64,000 nt of DNA, taken from positions 186,001-250,000 of the forward strand of contig JAXDKS010000043.1 of NCBI GenBank assembly GCA_034666985.1, written 5' to 3'. This document shows, piece after piece, positions 16,573-25,572 of the stretch; within the stretch, counting starts at the first letter, position 1, and every line of letters begins with the position of its first letter. The notes under the pieces are model-generated. The model made no database searches and was not told the origin of the DNA. It was given only the letters and a program-made list of their open reading frames with translations. The DNA comes from DATARR01 sp034666985 (lineage in GTDB: Bacteria > Acidobacteriota > Thermoanaerobaculia > Multivoradales > UBA5704). The position numbers and the translations under genes are program-made.

Positions 16573-17196
16573 ATGAGCTGGCGCAAGGTCGTCCTCCGGC
16601 TGGTAGGGCTGGCGCTGCTGCTCCTGGTCCTGATCTGGAGCTATCCCTATCTGAAGAACCTCGTCCGGGTGGTGAAGCTGTATCGCCAGCCGCCGCCGGA
16701 CTTCCTGCCCATTCCCGTCGAAGGGGTGGTGCCGTCGGACCTGACGGATACCTGGGGAGCCGCGCGCTCCGAAGGGCGGCGGCACGAGGGGATCGACATC
16801 TTCGCGCTACGGCGCACGCCCATCCACTCCGCCACTCAAGGGGTGGTGGTGCGCAAGGGGTGGAACCGGCTGGGAGGCAAGACGGTGAGCGTCTTCGGCC
16901 CCGCCGGCTGGTATCACTACTACGCCCATCTCGAAGAATGGGAGGCCCCGGCCGTGGGCGACTGGGTGGAGGTGGGGACGGTGCTGGGTTACGTGGGGGA
17001 TACCGGCAACGCCAAGGGGACGCCCACGCATCTCCACTACGGGATCTACGTGGGCGGCGAGGCGCGCAACCCCTACCCGCTGCTGGTGCCGGCGGCAGCT
17101 ACGCCGGTCCGGCGGACTCCAGCCGCTCGCGCACCGTCCGCACCTCCTCGGCGGCGGCGCGGCGCCAGAGGCCGTTCTGGCGGCGCTTCTCGATGA
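16573..17196 (+). CDS. membrane-anchored M23 (LytM) peptidase
   Basis: A 207-aa protein. Residues 5-25 form one transmembrane anchor (VVLRLVGLALLLLVLIWSYP). The M23 metallopeptidase domain follows, with zinc ligands in RRHEGIDIFA (His and Asp) and THLHYGIY (HxH) and the conserved VGDTGNAKGTPTHLH block. It should cleave peptidoglycan cross-bridges or act as a cell-wall factor outside the membrane. The Arg/Pro-rich tail after about residue 175 is read in sequence that overlaps the convergent gene by about 100 bases and is probably not part of the fold. ATG 16573 is preceded by AGAGAGG. Confidence 0.87.
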   Translation: MSWRKVVLRLVGLALLLLVLIWSYPYLKNLVRVVKLYRQPPPDFLPIPVEGVVPSDLTDTWGAARSEGRRHEGIDIFALRRTPIHSATQGVVVRKGWNRLGGKTVSVFGPAGWYHYYAHLEEWEAPAVGDWVEVGTVLGYVGDTGNAKGTPTHLHYGIYVGGEARNPYPLLVPAAATPVRRTPAARAPSAPPRRRRGARGRSGGASR

Positions 17197-18277
17197 TGGC
17201 TGGGCTGTAGCGCACCGAGGTCACCAGCTTGCCCGCGAGGCTGAAGACGTGGGCCCGGCCGCGGTCGCCCACCACCACCAGGGTCTCGCGCCGGGTGTCG
17301 AAGAGGAAATCCTCCGGCGTCGCCCGGGCGAAGTCGGCCAGGGCCATGCGGGTGGGGCGATCCCCTTCGCTGTGGCGTTGCTGGCCATGGCGGGTACGGC
17401 GCTCCTTGCCCCTCCACCCCTTCTCCAGCCGCCGGGCCACGGCCTGGGCCAGTCCCTCGATCCGTTTGTCCACCACCTCGCGGGGCGTGCGCGGAGCGCT
17501 GTCGAGCTGCCCCTCGATCCCCAGCAGCACCCCCTGGGCCCAGCGCACGGCGTCGCTCCAGGGGATCTCGCCGATCTTGTCGTAGAGGTGCTCCAGCGGC
17601 TCGCCTCCGGGGCCGATCCCCACCACGTTGAGGCCGAAGCGGCGGTGATCCCGGCTCGCCCGGGTGGAGATCACCTGCAAGGAGACGGCGAGCGGCCGCC
17701 GCGCTCCGGCCACGCCGGAAGGGTCGGGCCCGTGATACCAGCCGGCCGCCACCTGGGCGTGAATGCGGTAGGCGTCCTCCCGCAGCCCGAGCTCCGGGAT
17801 CAGGTCGCCGGCCAGCTCCGCTTCGGGCACCACCACGGTGAGCAGCGACGGCGAGTCGCGATAAAGGAGGTCCACCCGCGGATCGCGCCGCGCCAGGAGC
17901 CACTGGCCGAAGTCCACGAAGCGGGGGAGGCCGGTCTTGCCCCAGCCGGCGAAGACCTGCCGGCTGTCGGTGGGCGCCGCGTGCTCGCAGGCCGCGGTCT
18001 GGCAGCGCAGGCAGAGGACGCGCCCGGGCTGGAACACGGCGCTGTGGTGGAGGAGGGCCTCGACGGCCTGGTGGATGGAGTCCGCCGCGTCGTGCCCCGC
18101 CTTGGCAAGCTGGCCGTCGCGCAAGGCCGTGGGGAGGGAGAGACGCAGGTCGATCCGCTCGCCCCGCCCGGCCACCAGATGACCCATGGGGTGGCAGTCG
18201 ATCTGCTCGCGGACCTCGTCGACGAGGAGCTGAAGGGCCTGTCGGATGCGTTCGTCGCGGTCGGATGAATCAGGCAC
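17099..18277 (-). CDS. conserved hypothetical protein with CxxC...CxH motif
   Basis: A 392-aa protein if translation begins at GTG 18277 (VPDSSDRDERIRQAL), which has GGGAGAG about 11 bases upstream; the frame is open to an ATG at 18400. I do not recognise the family. A CLRCQTAACEH motif near residue 90 resembles a SWIM-like zinc finger. The segment ATPEDFLFDTRRETLVVVGDRGRAHVFS and the basic C-terminal region RYSPAIIEKRRQNGLWRR suggest nucleic-acid or protein binding. No signal peptide or membrane segment is seen. The 3' end overlaps the convergent M23 gene by 98 bases. Confidence 0.65.
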   Translation of the reverse strand: MPDSSDRDERIRQALQLLVDEVREQIDCHPMGHLVAGRGERIDLRLSLPTALRDGQLAKAGHDAADSIHQAVEALLHHSAVFQPGRVLCLRCQTAACEHAAPTDSRQVFAGWGKTGLPRFVDFGQWLLARRDPRVDLLYRDSPSLLTVVVPEAELAGDLIPELGLREDAYRIHAQVAAGWYHGPDPSGVAGARRPLAVSLQVISTRASRDHRRFGLNVVGIGPGGEPLEHLYDKIGEIPWSDAVRWAQGVLLGIEGQLDSAPRTPREVVDKRIEGLAQAVARRLEKGWRGKERRTRHGQQRHSEGDRPTRMALADFARATPEDFLFDTRRETLVVVGDRGRAHVFSLAGKLVTSVRYSPAIIEKRRQNGLWRRAAAEEVRTVRERLESAGPA

Positions 18278-18435
18278 GGCGTTCTCTCTCCCAGGGACCG
18301 AGAGAGTAAACGCGGAGGGGAGGGTGGAATTCCCCGCCGCCATCCCGTCCTTCCCCTGGTCCATCGCTTGCAGCAGAAATCCGGACGCAGAACGTTTCAC
18401 AGGACCCCAGAGCGCTCGCTCCCTATGTAAACAAG

Positions 18436-19428
18436 ATGTATCCAGAGATCTCTGCGACTGAGCCGTGTCCGCCGAAAGTCCGGATTGGCATCTCAGCGTG
18501 CCTTCTTGGCCGGGAGGTGCGCTATAACGGCGGCCACAAGCGGGATGACTTCCTCGTCGACACCTTCGGCCAGTTCGTGGAATGGGTGCCCGTCTGCCCC
18601 GAAGTGGAGCTGGGGATGGGCACCCCCCGGCCGTCCATCCGCCTGGAGCGCATGAACGGCGGCAATGGCGGCGTGCGGCTGCGGATGCCCAGCACCGGGC
18701 AGGACTTCACGGATCCCATGCGGGAGTTCTCCCGGCAGCGGGTGGAGGCCCTGGCCGCCCTGGAGCTCGACGGTTACGTCCTCAAGAAGGACTCCCCCTC
18801 CTGCGGCCTGGAACGGGTAAAGATCTACCACGGCGCCGGCGCTCCGCTGAAGGACGGTGTCGGGATCTTCGCCCAGGCGCTCCTCGCCCGTCTGCCCCAC
18901 CTGCCGATGGAGGAGGAGGGTCGGCTCAACGATCCGCTGCTGCGCGAGAGCTTCATCACCCGCGTCTTCGTCCATCATCGCTGGCAGGAGGGCGAGCGGG
19001 CGGGCTGGAGCCGGGCGTCGTTGATGCGCTTCCACGAGCGCCACAAATTCCTCCTCATGGCCCGCAACCAGAGTGCCATGCGCCGGCTGGGCAAGCTGCT
19101 GGGCGAGGCGGCCCGGGACGATTCAATCTCCGAGCTTGCAGGCAGCTACCTGGCAGGCTTCACCGAGACTCTCAGCCGCCCGGCCTCGCGCCGAGGCCAC
19201 GCCAACGTCCTCCAGCATCTCTTGGGCTTCGTCTCCGACGGCCTCGACCGCGCGGACCGGGTCGAGCTGGTGGAGACGATCGAGCGTTACCGCCAGGGCC
19301 TGGTGCCGCTCGTGGTTCCCCTGACCCTCGTCCGCCATCACGTGCGGCGGCAGGGGGTGGTCTACCTGCGGGATCAGGTCTACCTGGAGCCCCATCCCCA
19401 CGAGCTGATGCTGCTCAACCACGTGTGA
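18436..19428 (+). CDS. DUF523/DUF1722 (YbgA-like) protein
   Basis: A 330-aa two-domain protein. Residues about 16-150 match DUF523: ISACLLGREVRYNGGHK and PVCPEVELGMGTPRP, with SCGLERVKIY containing the conserved Cys. Residues about 190-320 match DUF1722 (FHERHKFLLMARNQ, HLLGFVSDGLD, YLEPHPHELMLLNHV at the end). Homologues (YbgA) are often linked to photolyase or thiouracil-related functions, and DUF523 resembles TudS desulphidases; the precise substrate is unknown. It is transcribed divergently from the gene ending at 17099. Confidence 0.9.
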   Translation: MYPEISATEPCPPKVRIGISACLLGREVRYNGGHKRDDFLVDTFGQFVEWVPVCPEVELGMGTPRPSIRLERMNGGNGGVRLRMPSTGQDFTDPMREFSRQRVEALAALELDGYVLKKDSPSCGLERVKIYHGAGAPLKDGVGIFAQALLARLPHLPMEEEGRLNDPLLRESFITRVFVHHRWQEGERAGWSRASLMRFHERHKFLLMARNQSAMRRLGKLLGEAARDDSISELAGSYLAGFTETLSRPASRRGHANVLQHLLGFVSDGLDRADRVELVETIERYRQGLVPLVVPLTLVRHHVRRQGVVYLRDQVYLEPHPHELMLLNHV

Positions 19429-19509
19429 TGGATCTGAAGGCGGTCTGATCGCGGCTTGCCTGCCTCGCGCCGATGCGCCATCATCGTCGCTCTGAAAGAG
19501 GAGACAACC

Positions 19510-20349
19510 GTGAGACAGCTCAGCTCGATCCGATCCATCCACTCGACCCTCCTGGGTGCCGCGCTCTTCATGGCCGCGGCCGTACCCGCCATGGCCGGCA
19601 TCCACTACCAGGCCACCACGAAGACGGAGGCCCAGTCGCGCGGCTCGGAGGTCCGGGTGGAAGGCTGGGCCGCGGGCGACAAGGCCAAGGTGGAGTTCAA
19701 GGAAGCCACCAACGGCAGCCCCGTCACCCAGAAGGGCACCTACATCCTCACCAAGGACGCCGGCAAGACCCTCTACCTGGTCAATCCCGAGGATAAGACC
19801 TATGCGGCGTGGGACCTCCGCGGCATGCTCGGCGCCGTCGGCACGGTGATGAACGGCATGGGGCCGCTGCTCAGGATCCAGTTCTCCGAGCCCAACGTGG
19901 AGAAGCTCGCGGAGGACGACGGCGGCACGCTCCTCGGCGTGCCCACCCGGCACTACAAGTACCGCACCAGCTACTCCATGAGCGTCAAGGTGCTGGGCAT
20001 GGGCAGCACCAGCGACGTCGTCACCGAGCAGGATTTCTGGACGACGACCAAGCTCGGGGACGCCGGCCTCGGCGTCTGGCTGCGCTCCGAGCCGCCGCGG
20101 ACCGGCAACGCCGAGTTCGACAAGCTGCTGACGGCCGAGCGCTACAAGATGCAGGGCTTCCCCCTGAAGACGGTGACCGTCTCCACCACCACCGACAAGA
20201 AGAAGGGGAAGACGACCACCTCCCATACCTCCATGGAGGTGACGCAGCTCGACACCAGCGCCTCGGTGCCGGCCACCGCCTTCGAGATTCCCGCGGGCTA
20301 CAAGGAGTCGCAGATCCTCCCCGCGCGGGAAGGCGTCAAGGACAAGTGA
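19510..20349 (+). CDS. secreted DUF4412-like protein
   Basis: A 279-aa exported protein. The signal peptide is LLGAALFMAAAVPAMAG, with cleavage expected after AMA near residue 30. The mature part is beta-rich, with repeated Thr/Lys pairs, and resembles DUF4412 proteins that fold like outer-membrane lipoprotein carriers. I chose GTG 19510 because AAAGAGGAGA lies six bases upstream; a farther upstream ATG gives an unlikely N terminus. It is followed after 14 bases by another exported protein on the same strand, so the two are probably one operon. Confidence 0.78.
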   Translation: MRQLSSIRSIHSTLLGAALFMAAAVPAMAGIHYQATTKTEAQSRGSEVRVEGWAAGDKAKVEFKEATNGSPVTQKGTYILTKDAGKTLYLVNPEDKTYAAWDLRGMLGAVGTVMNGMGPLLRIQFSEPNVEKLAEDDGGTLLGVPTRHYKYRTSYSMSVKVLGMGSTSDVVTEQDFWTTTKLGDAGLGVWLRSEPPRTGNAEFDKLLTAERYKMQGFPLKTVTVSTTTDKKKGKTTTSHTSMEVTQLDTSASVPATAFEIPAGYKESQILPAREGVKDK

Positions 20350-20363
20350 AAGGGAGATCCCAA

Positions 20364-20846
20364 ATGAAGAAGCTCTCGATCCTCCTCACCATTACCGCGT
20401 TTGCCCTCTTCCTGGCGCTGGCCGCGGGGCTCCAGGCGGCGGAGAAGACCTACGGCTCGGGTGTGGCCCTGGCCGAGACGACCTCGGTGGCCAAGATCCT
20501 CGCCGATCCGGACGCCTACGTGGGCAAGCGCGTGCGCATCGAGGGGCAGGTGGTGGACGTCTGCCCCATGAAGGGGTGCTGGATGGAGCTGGCAGAGCAG
20601 GACGGCGGCGCGCGCCTCCGCGTCAAGGTGGACGACGGGGTGATCGTCTTCCCGGTCGACAGCAAGGGGAAGCTCGCCGTGGCCGAGGGCACGGTGGAGT
20701 CCATCCCCATGGGCCGGGACCGCTACGTGGCCTGGCTCCAGCACCTGGCCGAGGAGAAGGGTCAGAAATTCGACTCTGCCACGGTGGGCAAGGGACCGTT
20801 CCGCGTCGTTCAGATCCGCGGCCTGGGAGCGAGGATCGGGGAGTGA
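20364..20846 (+). CDS. secreted DUF4920-like OB-fold protein
   Basis: A 160-aa exported protein. The signal peptide runs to about GLQAA (residue 27). The mature domain contains VGKRVRIEGQVVDVCPMKGC followed by WMEL, a pattern seen in DUF4920/OB-fold proteins with a CPxxGCW element that may bind metal. AAGGGAG seven bases before ATG 20364 supports the start. Its TGA overlaps the GTG of the NUDIX gene. The family is poorly characterised; a periplasmic metal or redox role is a guess. Confidence 0.75.
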   Translation: MKKLSILLTITAFALFLALAAGLQAAEKTYGSGVALAETTSVAKILADPDAYVGKRVRIEGQVVDVCPMKGCWMELAEQDGGARLRVKVDDGVIVFPVDSKGKLAVAEGTVESIPMGRDRYVAWLQHLAEEKGQKFDSATVGKGPFRVVQIRGLGARIGE

Positions 20847-21412
20847 GTGACGGCGAGGGCGAGCGGCTGTCCAGCCGTGAGGTCTTCCGTGGCCGCACGG
20901 TGAAGCTGGACGTCGACCGGGTGCGCCTGCCCAACGGCAAGGAGATGGACTTCGAGCTGATCCACCACGTCGGCGCCGCCGCCGTGGTGCCGGTGACCGA
21001 GGATGGTGAGGTGCTGCTCGTCCGCCAGTATCGCTACGCCACCGGCGGCTATCTCCTGGAGGTGCCCGCCGGCAAGCTCGATCCCGGCGAGGCACCGGAG
21101 ACCTGTGCCGCCCGCGAGCTGGAGGAGGAGACCGGCTTCCGGCCCACGAAGATGAAGCCCCTGGGCTGGATCTGGACGACTCCCGGCTTCGCCGACGAGA
21201 AGATCTGGCTCTACCTCGCCACCGGCCTCGAGCCCGCTCAGCAGGGATTGGAAGATGACGAGGTGCTCTCGCTGGAGCGCCTGCCCTTCGCCGAAGCCGT
21301 GGACAAGGCCGCGCGGGGGGAGATCCACGACAGCAAGACGGTGTGTGCGCTGCTGCGGGCGGCGCGGGTCAGGGACGGCGCCGCAGCCCACGATAGAGAC
21401 GATAGAGCCTGA
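20843..21412 (+). CDS. NUDIX hydrolase (ADP-ribose pyrophosphatase type)
   Basis: A 189-aa cytoplasmic enzyme. The Nudix box spans residues 77-99 (GKLDPGE...RELEEETGF), with the catalytic Glu cluster intact. The preceding VRQYRYATGGYLLEVPAG is the typical ADP-ribose pyrophosphatase/NudF context, so hydrolysis of ADP-ribose or a nucleotide sugar is most likely. GTG 20843 is the best start because it overlaps the upstream TGA (GTGA) and gives a normal-length N terminus. The C-terminal 15 residues overlap the convergent glycosyltransferase gene. Confidence 0.9.
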   Translation: MSDGEGERLSSREVFRGRTVKLDVDRVRLPNGKEMDFELIHHVGAAAVVPVTEDGEVLLVRQYRYATGGYLLEVPAGKLDPGEAPETCAARELEEETGFRPTKMKPLGWIWTTPGFADEKIWLYLATGLEPAQQGLEDDEVLSLERLPFAEAVDKAARGEIHDSKTVCALLRAARVRDGAAAHDRDDRA

Positions 21413-22544
21413 CCAGCGGCGACCACTTCACCAGCCGCTCCCGCAGCCGCCAGGTAGTGGTCCCCTGGAGGGCGGCCAGCTCGCGGCGGAGCGCTTCGCT
21501 CTCCGCCGCCAGCCCCACCCGCTCCTGGAAGCGGGCATCCAGCCATCGCAGGTAGGCCGCCGTGGCCCGGCCCTCTTCACCAGCCGAATCTGGATCATTC
21601 TCTTGGTGATGGCCCCGGTGCTCGGCGATCACCCTTTGATAGAGGGCTACGAGCTGGTCCGCCGCGCCGTCGATCCCGGCCACGCTCCGGAGGCGGCGCG
21701 ACACCTCGGCGGCGTCGGCCGGATCGTAGCGCCGGATCTCCCGCGCCAGGACGTCCGGCTCCACCGGCTCGCGCAGGGTCCGGATGCCGAAGTTGAGCGG
21801 CCGGAGCCGGTCGAAGCTACCGGTCGTCACCAGGGGCCCCACCCCCGAAGCGTCGCACAACACCACGGCCGCTCCCACGGCCATGGCTTCCAGGGCCGCG
21901 CGTCCCTTGGCGAACACGAGGTCGTAACCGGGCAGGAGGGCCTCCGGTCGAGCCTCCGGCCGGCCCGCGGCCACGCCGGCCACGTCGAGCTCGATGCCCA
22001 GGCAGGAGCAGGCCTCGCGCACGGCGGGGAGATAGGTCCCCTCGCTCGCCTGATTGCTGAAGACCAAGGCCCGACGCGGTGCGGCAGGGAGTGGACCCCG
22101 AGGCTGGAAGCGGTCGAGGTCCACGAAGTTGAGGACCACCTCCACCCGCTCCGGCGGGATACCCCCCTCGGAGACCAGCCGCTCCCGGGTGGTGTGGTCG
22201 ACCGCCACGTAGCGCAGGATGCGGGGGAAACGGGGCGGCGCTTCCTCCCAGGGGGCCCAGCCGTGGCTCACGAAGAGGGCCGGGACGCCCGGGAAGTGGA
22301 GGAGGGCCGTCATCGCCGGCAGGTGGTGCTGGCCGTGGATGACGTCCGGCGGCTCGGCGATGGCGGCGAGGTCGTCCACCACCGGGATGGTCACCGCCCG
22401 CAGCTCGGCGGCGAGCGGTCCCAGCCGGGGGCTGTAGGCCACGGGCGAGTGGCCGCGGGCCAGCAGCCGGGTGGCCACCTCCAGGAGGTAGAGCTCGGTC
22501 CCCGCCCGGTTGACCAGCGAGCCGTTGGTCAACAGGACGCGCAC
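21369..22544 (-). CDS. GT4-type glycosyltransferase
   Basis: A 391-aa protein from GTG 22544 (VRVLLTNGSLVNRAGTELYL), which has AGGAGAG upstream; a longer frame exists but its extra residues look non-coding. The N-terminal GTELYLLEVATRLLARGH and the C-terminal GRAALEAMAVGAAVVLCD block mark a family-4-like retaining glycosyltransferase with a GT-B fold. A C-terminal coiled segment (AAESEALRRELAALQ) and basic tail are typical of enzymes that work at the membrane on glycoconjugates. It is the last of four overlapping or closely spaced minus-strand genes. Confidence 0.82.
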   Translation of the reverse strand: MRVLLTNGSLVNRAGTELYLLEVATRLLARGHSPVAYSPRLGPLAAELRAVTIPVVDDLAAIAEPPDVIHGQHHLPAMTALLHFPGVPALFVSHGWAPWEEAPPRFPRILRYVAVDHTTRERLVSEGGIPPERVEVVLNFVDLDRFQPRGPLPAAPRRALVFSNQASEGTYLPAVREACSCLGIELDVAGVAAGRPEARPEALLPGYDLVFAKGRAALEAMAVGAAVVLCDASGVGPLVTTGSFDRLRPLNFGIRTLREPVEPDVLAREIRRYDPADAAEVSRRLRSVAGIDGAADQLVALYQRVIAEHRGHHQENDPDSAGEEGRATAAYLRWLDARFQERVGLAAESEALRRELAALQGTTTWRLRERLVKWSPLVRLYRLYRGLRRRP

Positions 22545-23332
22545 GCCGGCCGGCTCTCCTCGGCCACGTGATGCTTCAGGCCCTCCGCCAGCGGCGCCAG
22601 GTGCTCCCGGAAACGGATCACCTCGCCGTAATGCCCTTGCGCCACCCGCTTCTCCCCGTGGGTCTCGTAGAAGGGAGGCTGAGAGGAACGGCAGCCGATC
22701 TCGAGACCGTAGCGCACGGGCCGCAGGCATTCGACGCGGAAGCGGCCGGTGCCGTGGGCGGCGAGCGCCGCCTCCACCTCGCCGGCGAGCTCGGGATAGA
22801 GCCGGGCCGCCTCCAGCTTGCGGCTCAGCGACTCCTCGTCGAGCTCCAGACGCAGGGCCGCGCTGAGATCTTCCGCCGGGCAGTCGTCCGGCGCGCCCAC
22901 CAGGGGAAACTCGAAGCTGGCGGGCCGCCGGCCCTCCCCTTCCAGGCGCAGCAGGGCCGCGTTGAGGAGCAGCCGGCAGACGTCGTGCCCCGGGTTGTAG
23001 CCCTCGACGGCGTCCCCCGCCACCGTGTCCACGTCCGCGAGGCCCTGAGCGAGCTCATCCACCAGAGCGGTGAAGAGGCCGAGATCCCCGGCGAGGATCG
23101 CCCGGTAGAGCTCGCGGTCGGAGAGCCGGCCGTAGATCGAACCGGGGGTGGCTCCCACCCGGGTCAGCAGGGAGGTCGTGGAGTCGAGGCGGGAGATCCC
23201 ATGGTTGCCCGAGCCGTCGGTGAGCACGAAGACCGCGGGGCGCGTCAGCTCGAGCCAGCGGTGGACCCGCAATTCATGGCCGGGATGGGCGACGACCAGG
23301 GCCGTCCGGGACGGCTCCGCCGAATGAGGCAT
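22529..23332 (-). CDS. LmbE/PIG-L-like protein (deacetylase-like, atypical motif)
   Basis: A 267-aa protein. It begins ALVVAHPGHELRVHRWLEL and has VFVLTDGSG, and a second His motif GYNPGHDVCRLLLN. This resembles the PIG-L/LmbE N-acetylglucosaminyl deacetylase layout (AHPDDE ... HPDH), but the first motif is PGHE rather than PDDE, so metal binding may be altered. It overlaps the downstream glycosyltransferase gene by 16 bases, which supports a joint role in building a sugar conjugate. The assignment is tentative. Confidence 0.6.
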   Translation of the reverse strand: MPHSAEPSRTALVVAHPGHELRVHRWLELTRPAVFVLTDGSGNHGISRLDSTTSLLTRVGATPGSIYGRLSDRELYRAILAGDLGLFTALVDELAQGLADVDTVAGDAVEGYNPGHDVCRLLLNAALLRLEGEGRRPASFEFPLVGAPDDCPAEDLSAALRLELDEESLSRKLEAARLYPELAGEVEAALAAHGTGRFRVECLRPVRYGLEIGCRSSQPPFYETHGEKRVAQGHYGEVIRFREHLAPLAEGLKHHVAEESRPACASC

Positions 23333-23383
23333 TGGCAGATGGTCTCGCAGGAGGCGAGAGGTGTCAAATGGGGGAAAGGCTCC

Positions 23384-24388
23384 TCACCGCCCATAGATCC
23401 CGTCCACCACCTCGCTCACCCGCACGCTGCGCTCGATCTCGGGGTCGAAGCGGTTGCAGGCGGCGAGCCGCCGCGCCCAGTCGAGGATGGCCCGGCCCAG
23501 CCAGTCGCGAGACTCGCGGACGACCACCTCGCCCGAGCGGCCGGTGAAGCGCTCCAGCTCGAAATCGTAGAAGCTGCCGTCCACGTTGCGGAATTCGGCC
23601 CCGCCCGCCGTGCCGAAGACGGCGGCGCGGATGACGCAGTCCCGGCCGGCGTGGGCATTCCAGGAGACCGCCAGGGAGGCTGCGGTTCTTCCCGCGCCGA
23701 AATCACCGAAATCGATCCAGGCGCTGGCGAAGTCGTCCACCCCAACTCCGGGGAGCCGCTCGCCCTGACGGAAGACCCCGCCCCGCACCTGAGTCACCGG
23801 CGGATCGTCCAGCAGCCAGAAGGCGAGATCGATCAGGTGCACCCCCAGGTCCATCAGCGCTCCGCCCCCCGCGAGCCGGGGATCGTGGGCCCAGGCCTTG
23901 TCCGGCCCGTAGGCGTTGTGGAACACCAGCTCGAGACTGAAGACGCGCCCCAGCTCGCCGGCCTGAATCCGCCGCCGCAGCTCGCGGGCGCCATCGGTGA
24001 AACGGTAGGAGTAGTCCACTCCCAGCAGGAGATCGGCGGCGCGCGCCGCCTCGACCATGCGGCGGGCCTCCCCGGCGTCGAGGGCTAGGGGCTTCTGGCA
24101 GAAGACGGCGAGCCCCCGCTCCAGGGCCGCCACGGTCTGCGGCGCATGGAGGGCGTTGGGGGTGGCGATCACCACGCCGTCGAGCTTCAGCTCCGCCGCC
24201 TGCGCCAGCAATCTCTCGTACTCGTCGAAGCGGACCGCTCCCGGATGGGCCTCGCCCATCTCCGCCAGCCGCGCGGGCGCCGCCTCGCAGAGGGCCGCCA
24301 CCTCGGCGGAGCCGGCCTCAGCCAGTGCCTGGAGGCGCAGGGCCCCGATCCAGCCGAGGCCCACGAAACCCAATCTCGGGGGAGTCAC
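23384..24388 (-). CDS. Gfo/Idh/MocA family oxidoreductase
   Basis: A 334-aa NAD(P)-dependent dehydrogenase. The Rossmann N terminus is LGFVGLGWIGALRLQALAEAG. The conserved Lys of the EKP-like motif is present as VFCQKPLALD, and DLGVHLIDLAFWLL carries the catalytic-region His. Enzymes of this family oxidise or reduce sugars, cyclitols or aldose derivatives. Its start codon overlaps the stop of the upstream alcohol dehydrogenase gene by four bases (ATGA), so the two probably act in sequence on the same sugar. Confidence 0.9.
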   Translation of the reverse strand: MTPPRLGFVGLGWIGALRLQALAEAGSAEVAALCEAAPARLAEMGEAHPGAVRFDEYERLLAQAAELKLDGVVIATPNALHAPQTVAALERGLAVFCQKPLALDAGEARRMVEAARAADLLLGVDYSYRFTDGARELRRRIQAGELGRVFSLELVFHNAYGPDKAWAHDPRLAGGGALMDLGVHLIDLAFWLLDDPPVTQVRGGVFRQGERLPGVGVDDFASAWIDFGDFGAGRTAASLAVSWNAHAGRDCVIRAAVFGTAGGAEFRNVDGSFYDFELERFTGRSGEVVVRESRDWLGRAILDWARRLAACNRFDPEIERSVRVSEVVDGIYGR

Positions 24389-25356
24389 CGTTCAGGCTCC
24401 GCCAGGACGACAGACTTGAGGAACCCCTCCGGCCGCTCCTCCGCCGTGCCGAAGGCGCGGTTGATCTCGGCGAGAGGGAAGGTGTGGGTGATCAGGGGCG
24501 CGAGGTCGAGCCCGCCCGCGGCGAGGAGGGCCACCCCCTCCTCCATCCCCCGGCGATAGATCTCCGGATCGCGCTCGTGGGCGTTGATCACGTCGAGGCC
24601 CCGCCAGTTCCAGAGCTGCATGTTGACGGTGCGAGGACCGTCCTGATGATAGCCGGCGATGATCAGCCGGCCGCGCACCCGGGTCAGCTCGGCGCCGAGG
24701 TCCAGGGGGCGCTGGGTGCCCGTGGCCTCGATCACTACGTCGGCCAGGCGGCCGCCCGTGGCCTGGCCGACCCGGGCGTGGACGTCCTCTTCATAGGTGA
24801 GGCTCTCGTCGACCCCCAGGCGCTCCGCCATCTCCGGCGACAGCCGCCGGCGGGAGACGGCGATGACCCGGGCCGGCCGTGCCGAGCCGGGAGCCTGCAG
24901 GAGCTGGAGAAGAAGAGAGCCGAGAAAGCCGGTGCCGAGGAGGACCACGACGTCCCCCTCCCGGACTCCAGCGCGGTGGGCGACGTTGACGGCGCAGGCC
25001 ACGGGCTCCCCCAGCACGACGCGGCTGGCGAGGGCGGGGGGGAGAGGCACGACGTCCGCGGCTCGGGCCACGTCGTACTCGGCGTAGGCGCGATAGCAGA
25101 GGGCCGTTACCGGATCGCCCGCGGCGAGACCGGAGACCCCGGGCCCCACCGCCTCGACCGTGCCGAACACCTCATGCCCGGGAGCGCCCGGCTGCAGGGG
25201 ATAGGCGAGGCCCTGAAGTCCCTTCCAAGGCCCCATGTCGGAGCCGCACACGCCGCAGCCCCGGATCCGCAGGAGGATCTCCCCCTCCCCCGGAGCCGGC
25301 GGCTCGATGGACCGGACGATGAACCGATGGGGTTCTTCGAGAATGGCGGATTGCAT
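24385..25356 (-). CDS. zinc-type alcohol dehydrogenase (MDR superfamily)
   Basis: A 323-aa medium-chain dehydrogenase from ATG 25356 (MQSAILEEPHRFIV); the frame continues upstream without support. Catalytic zinc residues lie in GCGVCGSDMGPW and GAPGHEVFGTV. The structural zinc loop (four Cys) is absent. The nucleotide-binding region is VVVLLGTGFLGSLLLQLL. The C-terminal part (NWRGLDVINAHERD) resembles dehydrogenases of cyclitols and sugars. It is the first gene of the four-gene operon running down to 21369. Confidence 0.88.
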   Translation of the reverse strand: MQSAILEEPHRFIVRSIEPPAPGEGEILLRIRGCGVCGSDMGPWKGLQGLAYPLQPGAPGHEVFGTVEAVGPGVSGLAAGDPVTALCYRAYAEYDVARAADVVPLPPALASRVVLGEPVACAVNVAHRAGVREGDVVVLLGTGFLGSLLLQLLQAPGSARPARVIAVSRRRLSPEMAERLGVDESLTYEEDVHARVGQATGGRLADVVIEATGTQRPLDLGAELTRVRGRLIIAGYHQDGPRTVNMQLWNWRGLDVINAHERDPEIYRRGMEEGVALLAAGGLDLAPLITHTFPLAEINRAFGTAEERPEGFLKSVVLAEPER

Positions 25357-25480
25357 GGGCCGGGGCGCTAGCGAAAAGCGTGCCGGGGGGAAGGAAAAAG
25401 AATTGGAGTTAGTAGGCCGGCGGGACGCCGGCGGTCCCAGGGGGGCTCTTGTCCCAAGGTTTTCTTCAGACAAACCTCTC

Positions 25481-25530
25481 CCTCTTCTCCCGGGATGAGG
25501 CTGGGAGAAGAGGGCCGGGGTGATGAGGGC
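25481..25530. repeat. REP-like hairpin repeat, family B copy 1
   Basis: CCTCTTCTCCC at 25481-25491 pairs with GGGAGAAGAGG at 25503-25513 and is followed by GCCGGGGTGATGAGGG. The same block recurs, once inverted, at 27926-27985 and 28107-28167. It sits in the 216-base gap between the alcohol dehydrogenase start and the methyltransferase end. Confidence 0.7.
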
Positions 25531-25572
25531 CCGCCCCCGGAGGGGCGGGGGATTTCCAGGGACGGGGTCCGC

